Counted from the first letter of the stretch, positions 24,639-33,600 are shown. The stretch: 55,545 nucleotides of DNA from Gammaproteobacteria bacterium (GCA_028819075.1 JAPPMM010000050.1:1-55545), one strand, 5' to 3'. The notes: generated from the letters alone by a model not told the origin. Program-made: numbers and translations.

Positions 24639-27600
24639 TTAGCCTTCTGGAATGGCTGCCGGGGTGTGCTTCACCCAGTTGCCACCGTCGACTCTGGTGT
24701 CGATGCGGAGGTGGGTCGCCTTGCGCAGGTTGTCGATGGTGACCGCGTAGACGAGGTCAGCATCGTCATCGTCCTGCCAATCACCTTCGGCGTTGGTCGA
24801 AAGGTTGAGGTCAAATCCTGCCATGCTCCACTTGCCCCAGTCGGCTCCCGTGTCGCCGGGTATGGCAGTGGCCCTCGATATGGCGGGAGCGCCGGTTCTG
24901 CCGCTAAGGACGACCCACTCCGACTTGTTCCCTGTGGGGCCGGAGTCCTCGACCAGGAGGTACAGGGCGATTCGGTGCTCCAACCCCGGGCTACCCGGTC
25001 CAGACCAAGTACCTGTGAGCATGTGAGTGTCTTGGCCTCCCGCAACGACCGTGACATTGCGCTTGGCATCGAGGCCCGTGACACTCCCGCTTACAGCGGC
25101 AAGCTCTACAGGGGCACTGTCGACATTGGCGGCGTTGGTTGATGATACTCCGCGTCTATCTGTCGCTACGACTCCGATCGTAATGTTCCTCTTGCCGTAG
25201 TTGCCCAAGCCGTCGGCAGGGATGGTGGCCGTGGTCGTCCGCCTGTGCGTAACGCTGGTACCGTCGGCCACGCCGGTCCGTTCGGCGTTCCGGCCCACGA
25301 CGTTCGGCGTGACGGTGGTGCCGTCTACGGGCGGCGAGGTCTCGAGGCCGGGGGCGGTCGCAGCGGTCCCGCCCATGACGATCGCAGCATCGTTTGCGAC
25401 GGAGTACGAGTCGTCGGTACCGTCGGAAGGATTCCTAGTGTCGTACTCCCACTTCACCTCGAAGACGTTCGTAGGTTCTCCCTTGACGAGGTTGAAATTC
25501 GTACGGGCGGGTACAATGGTCTGCGGGTCGGGCTCAGTGTCGGTCGTCAACGTCATCCGCCGGATGCTCGTGATTCGGGGCTGGACGCTATGTCCGGTGA
25601 ACGTGCCGAACTGCAAGGTCTGCCCCGGGATGACCGCGATCGCACCGCCGGGTCTGGTTGTCGGCGGATCGAACCAGGTGTTTTTCAACGCGGCGTCCAG
25701 ATTCCGGTAGTTCGGATCGGCCGGCGTAAAGTCGTCCTGAGGCATGGCGTTGAGGTAGACGGTGCCGCTAAGGGTGGGCACGAAGACGCTGAACGTCCCG
25801 GTCTCCGTGGTGGTCACCGCATACAGGGAGTCAGCTGTCATGGCTGCGTCTCCCCACGCCGTGACCGTAACCTCGGCCTTGGGCCTGCCGCCTCCAGGAG
25901 CCGTCACCCTGCCAACAATCTCGGTGGCCTCGCGGCCTTCGAAGTTGGCGGTCGGGTTGGCCCCGGCGATGGCTGCGACGGGGGATGACTCGGGCAGGAA
26001 GTGATAGCCGGACTTGTGCGCACTCACGGTGACCAGTGGGTCATTGAATGGCTGGGTCTCGACAACCGCCGTGTAGGTGCCGTCGTCGCCCGTCGTGACC
26101 TTCCCTGATCCCTGTCCTGATCCCGCATTGAGCGGGGCCCTGCCGTCCACCCGGATCTCCACGCCCTTGATCGCCGCGCCGGTGCCGCTTTCCGTGACCG
26201 TGCCGGTGATCGCGACGGTGTTGTTCGCGCCACTGAGGGTGAAGTTGTGTTGCATCGCCATGTTGGCTGCGAACTCGGGGACGGCGGTCTTGTCGTTGTT
26301 GGTGGAATCCGCCTTGGCCGCCGGATATCCCGCCCTCTCCGTATTCACGAAGAGCTGCCCCCGTATGGCGCTGATGCCGGTCACGATGTAGCGGCCCAGG
26401 TCGTCGGTCGTGGCCGACTGGCCGTTCACGGTCACGGTCACGCCCTCGAGGCCGAATTCGTCCGTGTTCCGAACGAAGCCGTAGAGGGTGGCGGTCGATG
26501 GGGTGACCTCAAGAGCGAGGTCGCTTTCGAGGGGGCTCAGCGCGTCCTCCGCGTCCATGTCGCCCGCCATCGCCATCCATCCATCCGGAATACCGAGATC
26601 GTAGGCGCCGGCCGCCATGGTACCGAAGTCGTGGAACCTGCGCTCGTCGTGTGCCGTCGTCGGGTCGTTGCTCGACGCGGTGGTGAAGTCCCGTCCGACA
26701 CCGCCGAGATTCTTGCCCTCGGTCGGCGTCAGGCTGACCTCGACCCCCGATTGATGCGTGCTGCTGGGGTCGGACGAATGGAACCCGGTGCCCGACTTCC
26801 TGACTCTCATCTTCGACACGTTCGCGGTCACATTGTGCGTGGTGACGACGGCGAACGAGCCGCACTTGCCGAAGTCCTGGCCGGTAGGCTCGGTCTCCGT
26901 CAACGGACAGAGCGTCACCGTGTGCCCCCAGCCGCCCATCGCGCCGAACGCACCGCCCATCACGCCGTTCTCGTCCATGTCGCGGTAGGCGTCGAGCTGG
27001 TCGAGATCCAGCAGCATGTAGCCGTCCCTGGCGTCCGCCCGAACGACGATGTCCATGTCCGCCGGCAGGTGGGAGAAGGTGTATGCGCCCCTGCTGGCGC
27101 TCGTGTTCGCCCTGGAGTCCCAATCATCGTTCGAGATCGAACTGGTGGCCCTGCCGCCGTTTCCGGTCGCGTGCCGGACCTCGAGGTCGACCAGCCCCGC
27201 CTTCCGCTCGTCGCCACCCAGGACGTTGCCCGTGTAGCCGCGGACCTGATCGCGCTCGTGGTAGACGTAGACCTTCAGCGTCTGCGTCGTGTAGCTCACC
27301 ACGATCGGAGTGGCGTCCATGGCGCCAGCCAACTTGAGCCCGGTGTGCACGTACACGCCCGGGTTGCTCTCGTAGCTCTCGCCGCCGTCCAAGTCGTCGT
27401 CCTGGTCCTCGGCGGCCGCGAAGGCGAAGGTTGCGGGTAGGTCTCCGGGTTCCAGGGTGTGCGTCAACATCGCGTTGCCGTCATCGTCCAGCATCGTCGG
27501 GGCGCCGGCGACCGGTACCGCTTCCTCGACGTGTACCACGCTGATGTCCCAACCGGCGAGCGCTTCGCCGCCACCGTAGTCGGTCATGACCGTGGCGCCG

Positions 27601-29477
27601 CTGACGTTCGCGCTGACGCTCAGGTTGACGATGTCGGCGTCGTTGAGCACCGCAGGCGGATTCGCGTCCGCCGCCGGGTGCACGAACGACTGCGGATCCC
27701 ACGTCACGGCCTGCATCCCGGCCGACGGATCCATGAAGTAGCCTTCCGCGCCGACCATCATGTGGACCGTGTTGTCGCTGGTGCCGGCACGCGCGACCTT
27801 GACGGACGCGTAGACGCCGGCCTCGCCGACCATGGTCATGCCGTCGGCGACCTTGGTATCACCGCTCGCGTCCGCGTAGAACGCGACGCTGGCGCCGGGA
27901 ATCGGATCGCCGCGGTAGTCACCGCCCTTCAGCGTGACCGCGACGTTGATCGTCGTGTGCGTGATGTCGAACGGAACGGCCTGCATCTTGGCCTCGCCGA
28001 CTCCGAGGTCGAAGGCGTAGCCCACCCCCGGTCCGCCGTAGGCGATGTCGTTGGCCGCGAGCGCGGCTGCAGCCGTGGCGTCGATCGGCACCACCAACTG
28101 GTAGGAGCCGGCGCGCAGGCCGCCGAATGAGAACTGGCCGGCCGCGTTCGTGGCGCTCAGCCGCTGGTCATTGACCCCCGGGCCCACCAGCGCCACCGGA
28201 ACACCAGGTGCCGGCAACGGGTGCTCGCCCGCGTCCATCATGTCGTTCTTGTCCAGTTCGTCGATGAACAGCTGACCGCCAACACTCGCGGTGCGCGCGT
28301 GCATGCCCTCGAAGTTCACGATCTGTGAATCGTCGTCGCCGACCGTCCTGTCCATGCTCATCATGTCGAACACGTAGGCGGGGTCGTCGACCGCGATCGA
28401 GACCGTGTAGTCGCCCGCCGCCAGACCCGCGAAGGAGTACTGGCCGCCCGCGTCGGTCGTCGTGCTCGCGTCGGCCGCGCCCGACAGCGTGACCGCGATG
28501 CCGTCGAGGCCCATGCCCTCGACGCTCACCCGGCCGCTGATGCCGGAGGTGCGGAGCAGGACGCCCGTGAACGACACCGTTCCCGTCTCGTCGAGATCCA
28601 CGCTCACGTCCTGCGACGTGGCGGCGAACTCGTAGTCGCGGGTGTCGAAGTCGGAGATGCTGACCGTGTAGTCGCCGGGGCGCAGGTCCTCGAACCGGTA
28701 CATGCCGTCGGCATCACTCGTCATGGTGAAGTTCTCGTCGGAGGGACCGCCGACCAGCGTCACCAAGACGCCCTGGAGGCCCTCGCCATCGATAATCACC
28801 TGGCCCTCGACCGCGGAGGTGCGGATGTAGTGGCCCGTGAAGTCGGCCTGGCCGACCTCGCCCACGTCGACCTCGACCTCGACGCTCACCGTCTCGAAGG
28901 AGATGTCCTCCGGGAAGTCGCTGATCGTCACCGTGTAGGTGCCCGCGCGGAGCCCGGTGAAGGCGAAGCCGCCGTCCATGCCGGTCTCCATGATCACGCC
29001 CATGGCGTGCTCGCCGTCGAGCGTGACCGTCACGCCGCCCAGCGTTTCGGGTTGGCCGTCGCCGCCGCTCATCATGGCGTCGGCCGCAACCACGTTGCCG
29101 ACCACCGCCGAGGAGCGGATGTACTCACCGGCGAAGTTGAGTTGCACGTTCTGACCATCGCTCGCGATGGTCGCGGACTGCGTCACCTGGGCGAACGTCG
29201 CATCCTCGGGGAAGCCGCTGATGGTGACCGTGTAGGTCCCGGCTTCGACACCCGCGAAGGCGAAGTTGCCTCCCGCCCCGGTCGTCTGGGTGGCACCGGA
29301 GGAAAGGGTGGCGGTGATGCCGGCGGCGGCCGTGCCTTCAATCGTCACCGACCCGGAGATGGTTCCCACGGGAGTCGGCGGCGGGGGGGGCTCCACCGGC
29401 GGTGGAGTGCCCTCGTCGCAGGCGGTGAAGGCCAGCGCCACCAGCGTCGCTGTGGCAAGGAGCTTGAGTCGATTCAT
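24639..29477 (-). CDS. Giant Cna-B/carboxypeptidase-regulatory repeat lipoprotein
   Basis: A 1612-residue predicted lipoprotein (lipobox FTAC near residue 19, then a Pro-rich linker). The N-terminal third holds at least five repeats of a Cna-B/SdrD-like beta-sandwich (GxVxxEGxxxxGVxVTLxG...T...GxYxFxGLxxGxYTVxI, often SDFPED or SDFDTRD). More regulatory-type folds occur in the middle (AVSIKGV.. and TATLYGFVRNTDEFGLEGVTVTVNGQ) and Ig-like segments near the C-terminus. Clear AGGAGG before ATG 29477. No sortase signal or barrel is seen, so anchoring is by the lipid. It probably forms a long surface stalk or adhesin. It begins a minus-strand run continued by the metzincin and barrel genes, separated by a hairpin. 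Confidence 0.85.
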   Translation of the reverse strand: MNRLKLLATATLVALAFTACDEGTPPPVEPPPPPTPVGTISGSVTIEGTAAAGITATLSSGATQTTGAGGNFAFAGVEAGTYTVTISGFPEDATFAQVTQSATIASDGQNVQLNFAGEYIRSSAVVGNVVAADAMMSGGDGQPETLGGVTVTLDGEHAMGVIMETGMDGGFAFTGLRAGTYTVTISDFPEDISFETVSVEVEVDVGEVGQADFTGHYIRTSAVEGQVIIDGEGLQGVLVTLVGGPSDENFTMTSDADGMYRFEDLRPGDYTVSISDFDTRDYEFAATSQDVSVDLDETGTVSFTGVLLRTSGISGRVSVEGMGLDGIAVTLSGAADASTTTDAGGQYSFAGLAAGDYTVSIAVDDPAYVFDMMSMDRTVGDDDSQIVNFEGMHARTASVGGQLFIDELDKNDMMDAGEHPLPAPGVPVALVGPGVNDQRLSATNAAGQFSFGGLRAGSYQLVVPIDATAAAALAANDIAYGGPGVGYAFDLGVGEAKMQAVPFDITHTTINVAVTLKGGDYRGDPIPGASVAFYADASGDTKVADGMTMVGEAGVYASVKVARAGTSDNTVHMMVGAEGYFMDPSAGMQAVTWDPQSFVHPAADANPPAVLNDADIVNLSVSANVSGATVMTDYGGGEALAGWDISVVHVEEAVPVAGAPTMLDDDGNAMLTHTLEPGDLPATFAFAAAEDQDDDLDGGESYESNPGVYVHTGLKLAGAMDATPIVVSYTTQTLKVYVYHERDQVRGYTGNVLGGDERKAGLVDLEVRHATGNGGRATSSISNDDWDSRANTSASRGAYTFSHLPADMDIVVRADARDGYMLLDLDQLDAYRDMDENGVMGGAFGAMGGWGHTVTLCPLTETEPTGQDFGKCGSFAVVTTHNVTANVSKMRVRKSGTGFHSSDPSSTHQSGVEVSLTPTEGKNLGGVGRDFTTASSNDPTTAHDERRFHDFGTMAAGAYDLGIPDGWMAMAGDMDAEDALSPLESDLALEVTPSTATLYGFVRNTDEFGLEGVTVTVNGQSATTDDLGRYIVTGISAIRGQLFVNTERAGYPAAKADSTNNDKTAVPEFAANMAMQHNFTLSGANNTVAITGTVTESGTGAAIKGVEIRVDGRAPLNAGSGQGSGKVTTGDDGTYTAVVETQPFNDPLVTVSAHKSGYHFLPESSPVAAIAGANPTANFEGREATEIVGRVTAPGGGRPKAEVTVTAWGDAAMTADSLYAVTTTETGTFSVFVPTLSGTVYLNAMPQDDFTPADPNYRNLDAALKNTWFDPPTTRPGGAIAVIPGQTLQFGTFTGHSVQPRITSIRRMTLTTDTEPDPQTIVPARTNFNLVKGEPTNVFEVKWEYDTRNPSDGTDDSYSVANDAAIVMGGTAATAPGLETSPPVDGTTVTPNVVGRNAERTGVADGTSVTHRRTTTATIPADGLGNYGKRNITIGVVATDRRGVSSTNAANVDSAPVELAAVSGSVTGLDAKRNVTVVAGGQDTHMLTGTWSGPGSPGLEHRIALYLLVEDSGPTGNKSEWVVLSGRTGAPAISRATAIPGDTGADWGKWSMAGFDLNLSTNAEGDWQDDDDADLVYAVTIDNLRKATHLRIDTRVDGGNWVKHTPAAIPEG

Positions 29478-29858
29478 GGAACCTCCTGGTGTTGGGAATG
29501 AATACCGGCCTGAGGTGGCTGGGAAAGAGTCGCGTGTCCCCGGATAGGCAAAGGTGGTGCCAGTTTCGAAACCTTCATATTTCTCAACCGGTTACGCACT
29601 ATCGTCCTGCTCCGGGGCGCCCGCTGATCGGCGAAAATCCTCGGATTATTGACGTCACGCACTGTTTTCTGAAAATGACAAAAGCGATGAAACTATCTTC
29701 CATACTGTCCACACTGTCCCATGATCTGTTCCGCGTCTCGATTCGGATCCGGCCCCGAAGATAGGGGATTCCCCCTCGCGGTGATATATGACAATACCGA
29801 TGACAACAACGGCGATAATCGATGAGGCCGGCAACCCGGCGCCTGCCGCTCGATAGAA
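29478..29858. other. Intergenic space between divergent Cna-B-like and AraC-like genes
   Basis: About 380 nt with no credible gene. GC content drops between about 29640 and 29760 compared with the flanking genes, which would suit the promoter of the minus-strand lipoprotein gene. A short local repeat (CTGTCCACACTGTCCC) is visible near 29705-29720. I could not assign a specific promoter. Confidence 0.4.
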
Positions 29859-29891
29859 CCTATTGTTTGATAGGGCCTATTGTTTGATAGG
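29859..29891. promoter_or_regulatory. Twin dyads CCTATTGTTTGATAGG upstream of the AraC-like gene
   Basis: Two identical 16-bp sequences at 29859-29874 and 29876-29891, one base apart. Each is an inverted repeat with arms CCTAT and ATAGG around TGTTTG. They lie 126-158 bp upstream of the AraC-like start. Identical tandem dyads are typical of cooperative repressor or activator sites. Confidence 0.6.
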
Positions 29892-29897
29892 CGTGAC

Positions 29898-29916
29898 AAA
29901 ACAGGAACCCTGTTTT
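29898..29916. promoter_or_regulatory. Third dyad next to the twin sites
   Basis: Perfect inverted repeat with arms AAAACAGG and CCTGTTTT around AAC, six bases after the twin dyads. It could be an operator for another factor or a small hairpin near the transcript start. Confidence 0.45.
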
Positions 29917-30016
29917 ACTGATATTGTCATGCTCATGTTCGGGCAGGAGTTCCGCGCCACGGTCGATCTCGCGTCCTGCCCCGGGAACGGTATGGCACGT
30001 GATGGAATCGGAGCGA

Positions 30017-30862
30017 ATGGCCTACCTGCTGTATTGCGGGGACAGCGAGCTTGGAAACCGGCTCGAGCGGGTGCTCGACGGTCTGGAAGTCCGGCGCGTG
30101 ACGTCAAGAAGGGCACTGCTGGCGCCGTCCATGAGCACTCGGGCGGCGGTCGTCGGAATCACTGCGTGCGCCGATGGCGACTTCGAGTGGCTGCGGTCGA
30201 CCTTCGGGCCTCTGAGCCCTCCGTGCGTCGTGGTGGCGGAGCTCTCGGTGGACTGCCTGCGCCGCCTGTATCCGCTTCGCTCCGACAGGTTGCGGGTCAT
30301 ATGGACCGACGAGGTTGAGAGCCGTCTCGTCGAGATCCTCGAGGGCATGCGGAGGACAAACGGCGATCCGATGTGGCGGCTCGGCCTCAAGCTGGTCACC
30401 GATCATTCCTTGAGACCTTCCGTCAGGGAGACCATCAGCCGGGTCTGCGGCTTGGACGATGCGGCCAACGGCCCGTTCATTCCGGAAAACTCGGTGGGTC
30501 GGTTGGCGGACCACGTCGACCTGGCCCCTCCCACGCTGAGGCAATACTGGAGGGAGGACGTGCCCCTCGGGTGCAGCCTGAAGGAATTCCTCAGTTGGGC
30601 CGTCATCCTCTGGGCTTCTCGCGCGCGCGCGCATGCAGGCTGGAACGCCATCGCCGAGCGGCTGGGACTTCAGCGCCGCACCCTTCAGAGGAACTTCAAC
30701 CGGCTGGCCGGCTGCACGCTCGCGGAGGCGGCGAAGAACCCGGCGCGGGTCGTTCGGCGATTCGGCGCGTGGGTCGATTCCGTGTGGAAGCCTGGCTCCG
30801 GCAACGGATCGAGGAAGCAGAGCCGCGCGCACGCGCGTGCTCCCCACGCACGGGTGACATAA
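30017..30862 (+). CDS. AraC-like DNA-binding protein
   Basis: A 281-residue protein. The N-terminal half (about 1-120) has no recognised motif but resembles a receiver-like alpha/beta fold without its phosphorylation pattern. The C-terminal part contains a helix-turn-helix (about 213-245: AGWNAIAERLGLQRRTLQRNFNRLAG) of AraC type, with a linker helix before it (LKEFLSWAVILWASRARAH). ATG 30017 has GGAG five bases upstream; a longer form from 30002 is possible. The stop TAA ends two bases before the GTG of the TnpB-like gene, so the two are very likely translated from one mRNA. Three dyads upstream (29859-29916) are candidate autoregulatory sites. The effector is unknown. Confidence 0.7.
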   Translation: MAYLLYCGDSELGNRLERVLDGLEVRRVTSRRALLAPSMSTRAAVVGITACADGDFEWLRSTFGPLSPPCVVVAELSVDCLRRLYPLRSDRLRVIWTDEVESRLVEILEGMRRTNGDPMWRLGLKLVTDHSLRPSVRETISRVCGLDDAANGPFIPENSVGRLADHVDLAPPTLRQYWREDVPLGCSLKEFLSWAVILWASRARAHAGWNAIAERLGLQRRTLQRNFNRLAGCTLAEAAKNPARVVRRFGAWVDSVWKPGSGNGSRKQSRAHARAPHARVT

Positions 30863-30864
30863 CG

Positions 30865-31905
30865 GTGACCGAGCCGGCTTTCCGGCGTTACGTCGGCTGG
30901 CGCTGCAGGCTCTATCCGAGTCCCGCCCAGGATGCTGCTCTGTTCAGGTGCAGGAGCGGCCTGCGTGAGCTCGCCAATGAATTGCTCGCCGCCTCTCAGC
31001 GCAGGTACGGGGAGGCCGGACGGCGCCTGTCGCTGGCCGAGATGCGCGCCTTGGCGCGCGACTGGCAGCGGCAGCCGGAGCACCGGGGATTCCCCGCCAG
31101 CGCAACCTACCGCGTCGCCGCCGATCTCGACCGGGCCTTTCGCACCTGGTTCGCGAAACCCCGCAGACGCGGGCGAAGCGGGTTCCCCCAGGTCAAGGCC
31201 ATCGGCCGCGAGCCCGGCATCTACCTCAGCAACCAGGGCGTCCGCTTCGAGGGCAGCCGGGTGTGGCTTCCCAAGTTCGGGTCGGTGCGCTGGAGGGGTG
31301 GCAGTCTCCCCCAAGGCAGACTTGCCGGGTCGCTCGGGCGCAAGACCCTCGGTCTGCTCTCAGGACGGGCCTGGCTGGATGCGGGGAACCGCTGGATGCT
31401 CTCGTGCCTCTTCGAATGCGCGCCGCTCACCCCCGTCGAACCAAGGACGGACAAGGCCGCGGTTCGCCAGAGCGGCAGCGAGATCAGTGTGTCGGTCGAA
31501 GGGGAGTCCCTCCACGTGGTGAGGGAGAGCAGAGCGCTCCGGAACGCGCGACGACGCCTGGCGAGGCTCGAGCGGCAACTGGAGCGGTGCGAGTTCGGGT
31601 CGGAAGGCCGCAAGCGCGCCCTCGCCCGCATGCGCAACCAGGCGCGCAAGGTCCGGAACCACCAGGCGGACCTGCAGCACAAGACCACGACCGGCGTCGT
31701 GCACGACGCCCGCGAGATCGAAGTAGAGGGCGCGAGCAGCGAACTGCTGCGCCAGCTCGAATACAAGGCGGAGTGGCACGGCCGCCAACTGAAGGTACGG
31801 CGAGGCCCGCCGAAACCGGGGACTGGCAAGCCCCGACGCGCGCCGAGACCGGGGAGCCGGTCGCTGAAACGCGAATCGCGGACGCGAAGGCCGAAAGCCC
31901 TGTAG
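30865..31905 (+). CDS. TnpB-like protein lacking the RuvC catalytic triad
   Basis: A 346-residue protein. The N-terminal TnpB/Fanzor-type RNA-binding half is recognisable (WRCRLYPSPAQ; FPASATYRVAADLDRAFRTWF; GFPQVKAI; VWLPKFGSVRW). The first RuvC Asp motif (G-I-D-x-G) is replaced by VEPRTDKAAV. The bridge-helix region (ARRRLARLERQLER...KRALARMRNQARKVRNHQADLQHK) is present. About 30 residues around the second RuvC motif are missing, and the C-terminus jumps to LLRQLEYKAEWHGRQLKV then a basic tail, without zinc finger or third Asp. It cannot be an active nuclease as read. It is either a decaying TnpB or a co-opted RNA-guided DNA-binding protein. GTG start two bases after the AraC-like gene. Its 3' end lies inside a 215-bp segment repeated at 33904-34118. 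Confidence 0.75.
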   Translation: MTEPAFRRYVGWRCRLYPSPAQDAALFRCRSGLRELANELLAASQRRYGEAGRRLSLAEMRALARDWQRQPEHRGFPASATYRVAADLDRAFRTWFAKPRRRGRSGFPQVKAIGREPGIYLSNQGVRFEGSRVWLPKFGSVRWRGGSLPQGRLAGSLGRKTLGLLSGRAWLDAGNRWMLSCLFECAPLTPVEPRTDKAAVRQSGSEISVSVEGESLHVVRESRALRNARRRLARLERQLERCEFGSEGRKRALARMRNQARKVRNHQADLQHKTTTGVVHDAREIEVEGASSELLRQLEYKAEWHGRQLKVRRGPPKPGTGKPRRAPRPGSRSLKRESRTRRPKAL

Positions 31906-31943
31906 CCGTCTGCGAAGGCCGGAACGAATCAGGGGGTGTGGAG
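31729..31943 (+). repeat. TnpB 3' end plus omegaRNA-like segment, copy A
   Basis: A 215-bp segment starting inside the TnpB-like gene and ending 38 nt past its stop, at GGGGGTGTGGAG. It matches 33904-34118 without gaps and with only a handful of substitutions. In IS200/IS605-family elements the RNA guide scaffold overlaps the tnpB 3' end and finishes at the transposon right end, so this is a candidate omegaRNA and right end. The tail after the stop can pair CCCTG with CAGGG. Bases directly after 31943 would be the guide; they lie in the 3' end of the AbiEi-like gene. Confidence 0.6.
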
Positions 31944-32708
31944 AGAGACGTTCACGATGAGCTTCCAGGCCGCGTCTCGCCCAGCTCCTGTGGTCGGCGC
32001 CGCGCGGCGTAGGGGCGTGTAGCTGCGAGCGTGCTCCTCGACGAAAGGCGCCAGCGCGTCAGCCAGACTTGACTCGATAGCGCGCTCGAGGAGGTATCCC
32101 AGGCGCTGCGACCAACTCACCGGGGAGACACCTGCGGCTCGCGAGAGGGCGTCCGCCTCCATCTCCTCCGCAAGATCGGGCAGGACCGCTGCGACGTTGG
32201 CAATGCCGCCCGCGTGCTTCGGATAGCCGACGAGTTCCAGCGCGGTTACTTCGGGGGTCGAATAGCGAGCTACACCGCGTGGGGTGTTGAACTCCCTCAC
32301 GAACACTCGCTCGAGGTCATGGCGGGCGACAAACTCGACGCGCACCTGTCCGCACGCGACCGCCGCGCGGTTTTTGCGGACCATCACCTGGACGACCTGC
32401 GGCCGCTGGTGCGCCGCGCCGTAGCGCTCCGCCGCGCTGAGCAGGGCGAAGTAGTACGGTTCGCCGGCAAGATCCATCAACTGGGGAATGAACTGCTCCG
32501 CCGGCAGACAGCCGCGACTCCTGTGCTGCGCCGGGACGATCATGTTGAAGCCCCGCACGGGCTCGGCGATGACGCCACGAGCCTTCAGCCGCCGCAGTTG
32601 CCCTCGAACGGCACTCCTGGCGCTCCCAATCGCGCCGACGGCCTCGTCGGTCGTGAAATGATGTCGTCCACGCGCCGCCAGATCGGCGACGTAATCACGA
32701 GCAAACAT
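31929..32708 (-). CDS. AbiEi-like type IV antitoxin, no toxin partner seen
   Basis: A 259-residue protein. An N-terminal winged-helix part (DYVADLAARGRHHFTTDEAVGAIGSARSAVRGQLRRLKARGVI) and a C-terminal domain (GEPYYFALLSAAERYGAAHQRPQVVQVMV...RDLERVFVREF-like...STPEVTALELVGYPKHAGG) match the AbiEi antitoxin family, which represses its own promoter and opposes the nucleotidyltransferase toxin AbiEii. No AbiEii gene follows; a TnpB-like gene is convergent instead. The last codons and stop lie within the repeated 215-bp segment, so the natural 3' end may have been replaced. Start ATG 32708 is preferred because a promoter-like pair upstream would begin transcription after the other in-frame ATG at 32792. 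Orphan antitoxin or DNA-binding relic. Confidence 0.7.
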   Translation of the reverse strand: MFARDYVADLAARGRHHFTTDEAVGAIGSARSAVRGQLRRLKARGVIAEPVRGFNMIVPAQHRSRGCLPAEQFIPQLMDLAGEPYYFALLSAAERYGAAHQRPQVVQVMVRKNRAAVACGQVRVEFVARHDLERVFVREFNTPRGVARYSTPEVTALELVGYPKHAGGIANVAAVLPDLAEEMEADALSRAAGVSPVSWSQRLGYLLERAIESSLADALAPFVEEHARSYTPLRRAAPTTGAGRDAAWKLIVNVSLHTP

Positions 32709-32790
32709 GGATCGTACAATTACCTGTGCAAGTGACGCCCAAGGCGACCTTCGCAGAGAATCGTCTCGGCTTGGGATACGATTATTGGTC

Positions 32791-32818
32791 ATACTAATGT
32801 CTTTTCGCCTTTTGACAA
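32791..32818 (-). promoter_or_regulatory. Promoter-like pair before the AbiEi-like gene
   Basis: On the minus strand TTGTCA (32813-32818) and TAGTAT (32791-32796) are 16 bp apart, near to a sigma70-type promoter. Transcription would start near 32784, giving a 75-nt leader to the ATG at 32708. The surrounding 32709-32838 region is the AT-richest part of this interval. Confidence 0.35.
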
Positions 32819-32838
32819 GAATCGTCCTATCGAGACGA

Positions 32839-32997
32839 GTGGTCGGCGGTGGCTTACCTCTGCAGCCCCACTTGCAGGGAGGCAAGCCCAACCGTGGGCT
32901 CAAGGGACGACGACCCCTGGATCTCCTGGCCAGCGATGTCGGGGCCCGGCTCGTGGAGCGGGTGTTGGGGCGCATCGAGCATGGGCTGGGCGCGTAG
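32839..32997 (+). pseudogene. C-terminal remnant of a Xre/ParS-type (DUF2384) antitoxin
   Basis: The last 40 or so residues (KPNRGLKGRRPLDLLASDVGARLVERVLGRIEHGLGA) match the toxin-binding C-terminal domain of antitoxins that pair with RES toxins. The N-terminal helix-turn-helix part is missing. The frame stays open upstream to 32707, but that stretch is divergent promoter DNA, not homologous coding sequence. The remnant stops 36 bases before the RES gene, the normal antitoxin-toxin order. Confidence 0.65.
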
Positions 32998-33033
32998 CGG
33001 GAAGGTCACACGCCCCGACACGCTGAAACGTGC

Positions 33034-33537
33034 TTGGAACTCTGGCGGATCACCCGCGAAGCTCACGCGGCACTGGATGGCGAGGGAGCCCGCCGCTACG
33101 GAGCACGGTGGACTCCTCGCGGAACGCCGGCAGTCTATGCGGCTTCCCACCTGTCGCTCGCAGCCCTGGAATACCTGGTGCACATCGAGGCGGAAGACGC
33201 ACCGGACGATCTGGTTGCGCTGCGCATAGGCGTTCTGGACGACGCGACCGAACTGGCCTTCGCGCCCGCATCCCTGCCCGCCGATTGGCGCCGGACTCCG
33301 TCACCGCCCCAATGCCAGGCGATCGGCGCCGAATGGGCCAGGAGGGAGAGAGAGCTACTACTGCGAGTTCCATCCGTGCTCGTCCCCGAGGAGAGCAACG
33401 TGCTCGTGAATCCGACGCATCCGGACGCCGTCGGGATCCGGTTGATCGGGTCTCGTCGCTTCTCCTACGATGTCCGTTTGTTGAGGGCAACCTACAAGGC
33501 CATGGCCGCTGCCGAAGAGGACTGGAGCGATCTGTAG
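33034..33537 (+). CDS. RES-domain toxin (NAD+-consuming family)
   Basis: A 167-residue RES protein that starts ELWRITREAHAALDGEGARRYGARW, as expected for the family, and keeps the presumed catalytic Arg25, Tyr35 and Glu46 (RYGARW, AVYAASH, ALEYLVH). Family members studied elsewhere degrade NAD+ and are held in check by an upstream antitoxin. The only start in frame after the antitoxin stop is TTG at 33034, without a good ribosome site, so expression may be weak or coupled. Only a remnant of the antitoxin is present, so toxicity must be low, lost, or controlled elsewhere. Confidence 0.82.
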   Translation: MELWRITREAHAALDGEGARRYGARWTPRGTPAVYAASHLSLAALEYLVHIEAEDAPDDLVALRIGVLDDATELAFAPASLPADWRRTPSPPQCQAIGAEWARRERELLLRVPSVLVPEESNVLVNPTHPDAVGIRLIGSRRFSYDVRLLRATYKAMAAAEEDWSDL

Positions 33538-33600
33538 GTCGCAACGGCTGACGGCCTCGACTGATGACGGGTTCCCCGCGACGTACGGGGAATACCGATC

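Noticed and set aside
30865..31905. Active TnpB transposon-encoded nuclease
   Set aside because: The first and last RuvC Asp residues and the zinc finger are absent, and no TnpA or left-end structure is seen nearby.
32707..32838. N-terminal half of the Xre-type antitoxin
   Set aside because: The frame is open, but the residues show no HTH and the DNA carries the AbiEi promoter; treated as non-coding.
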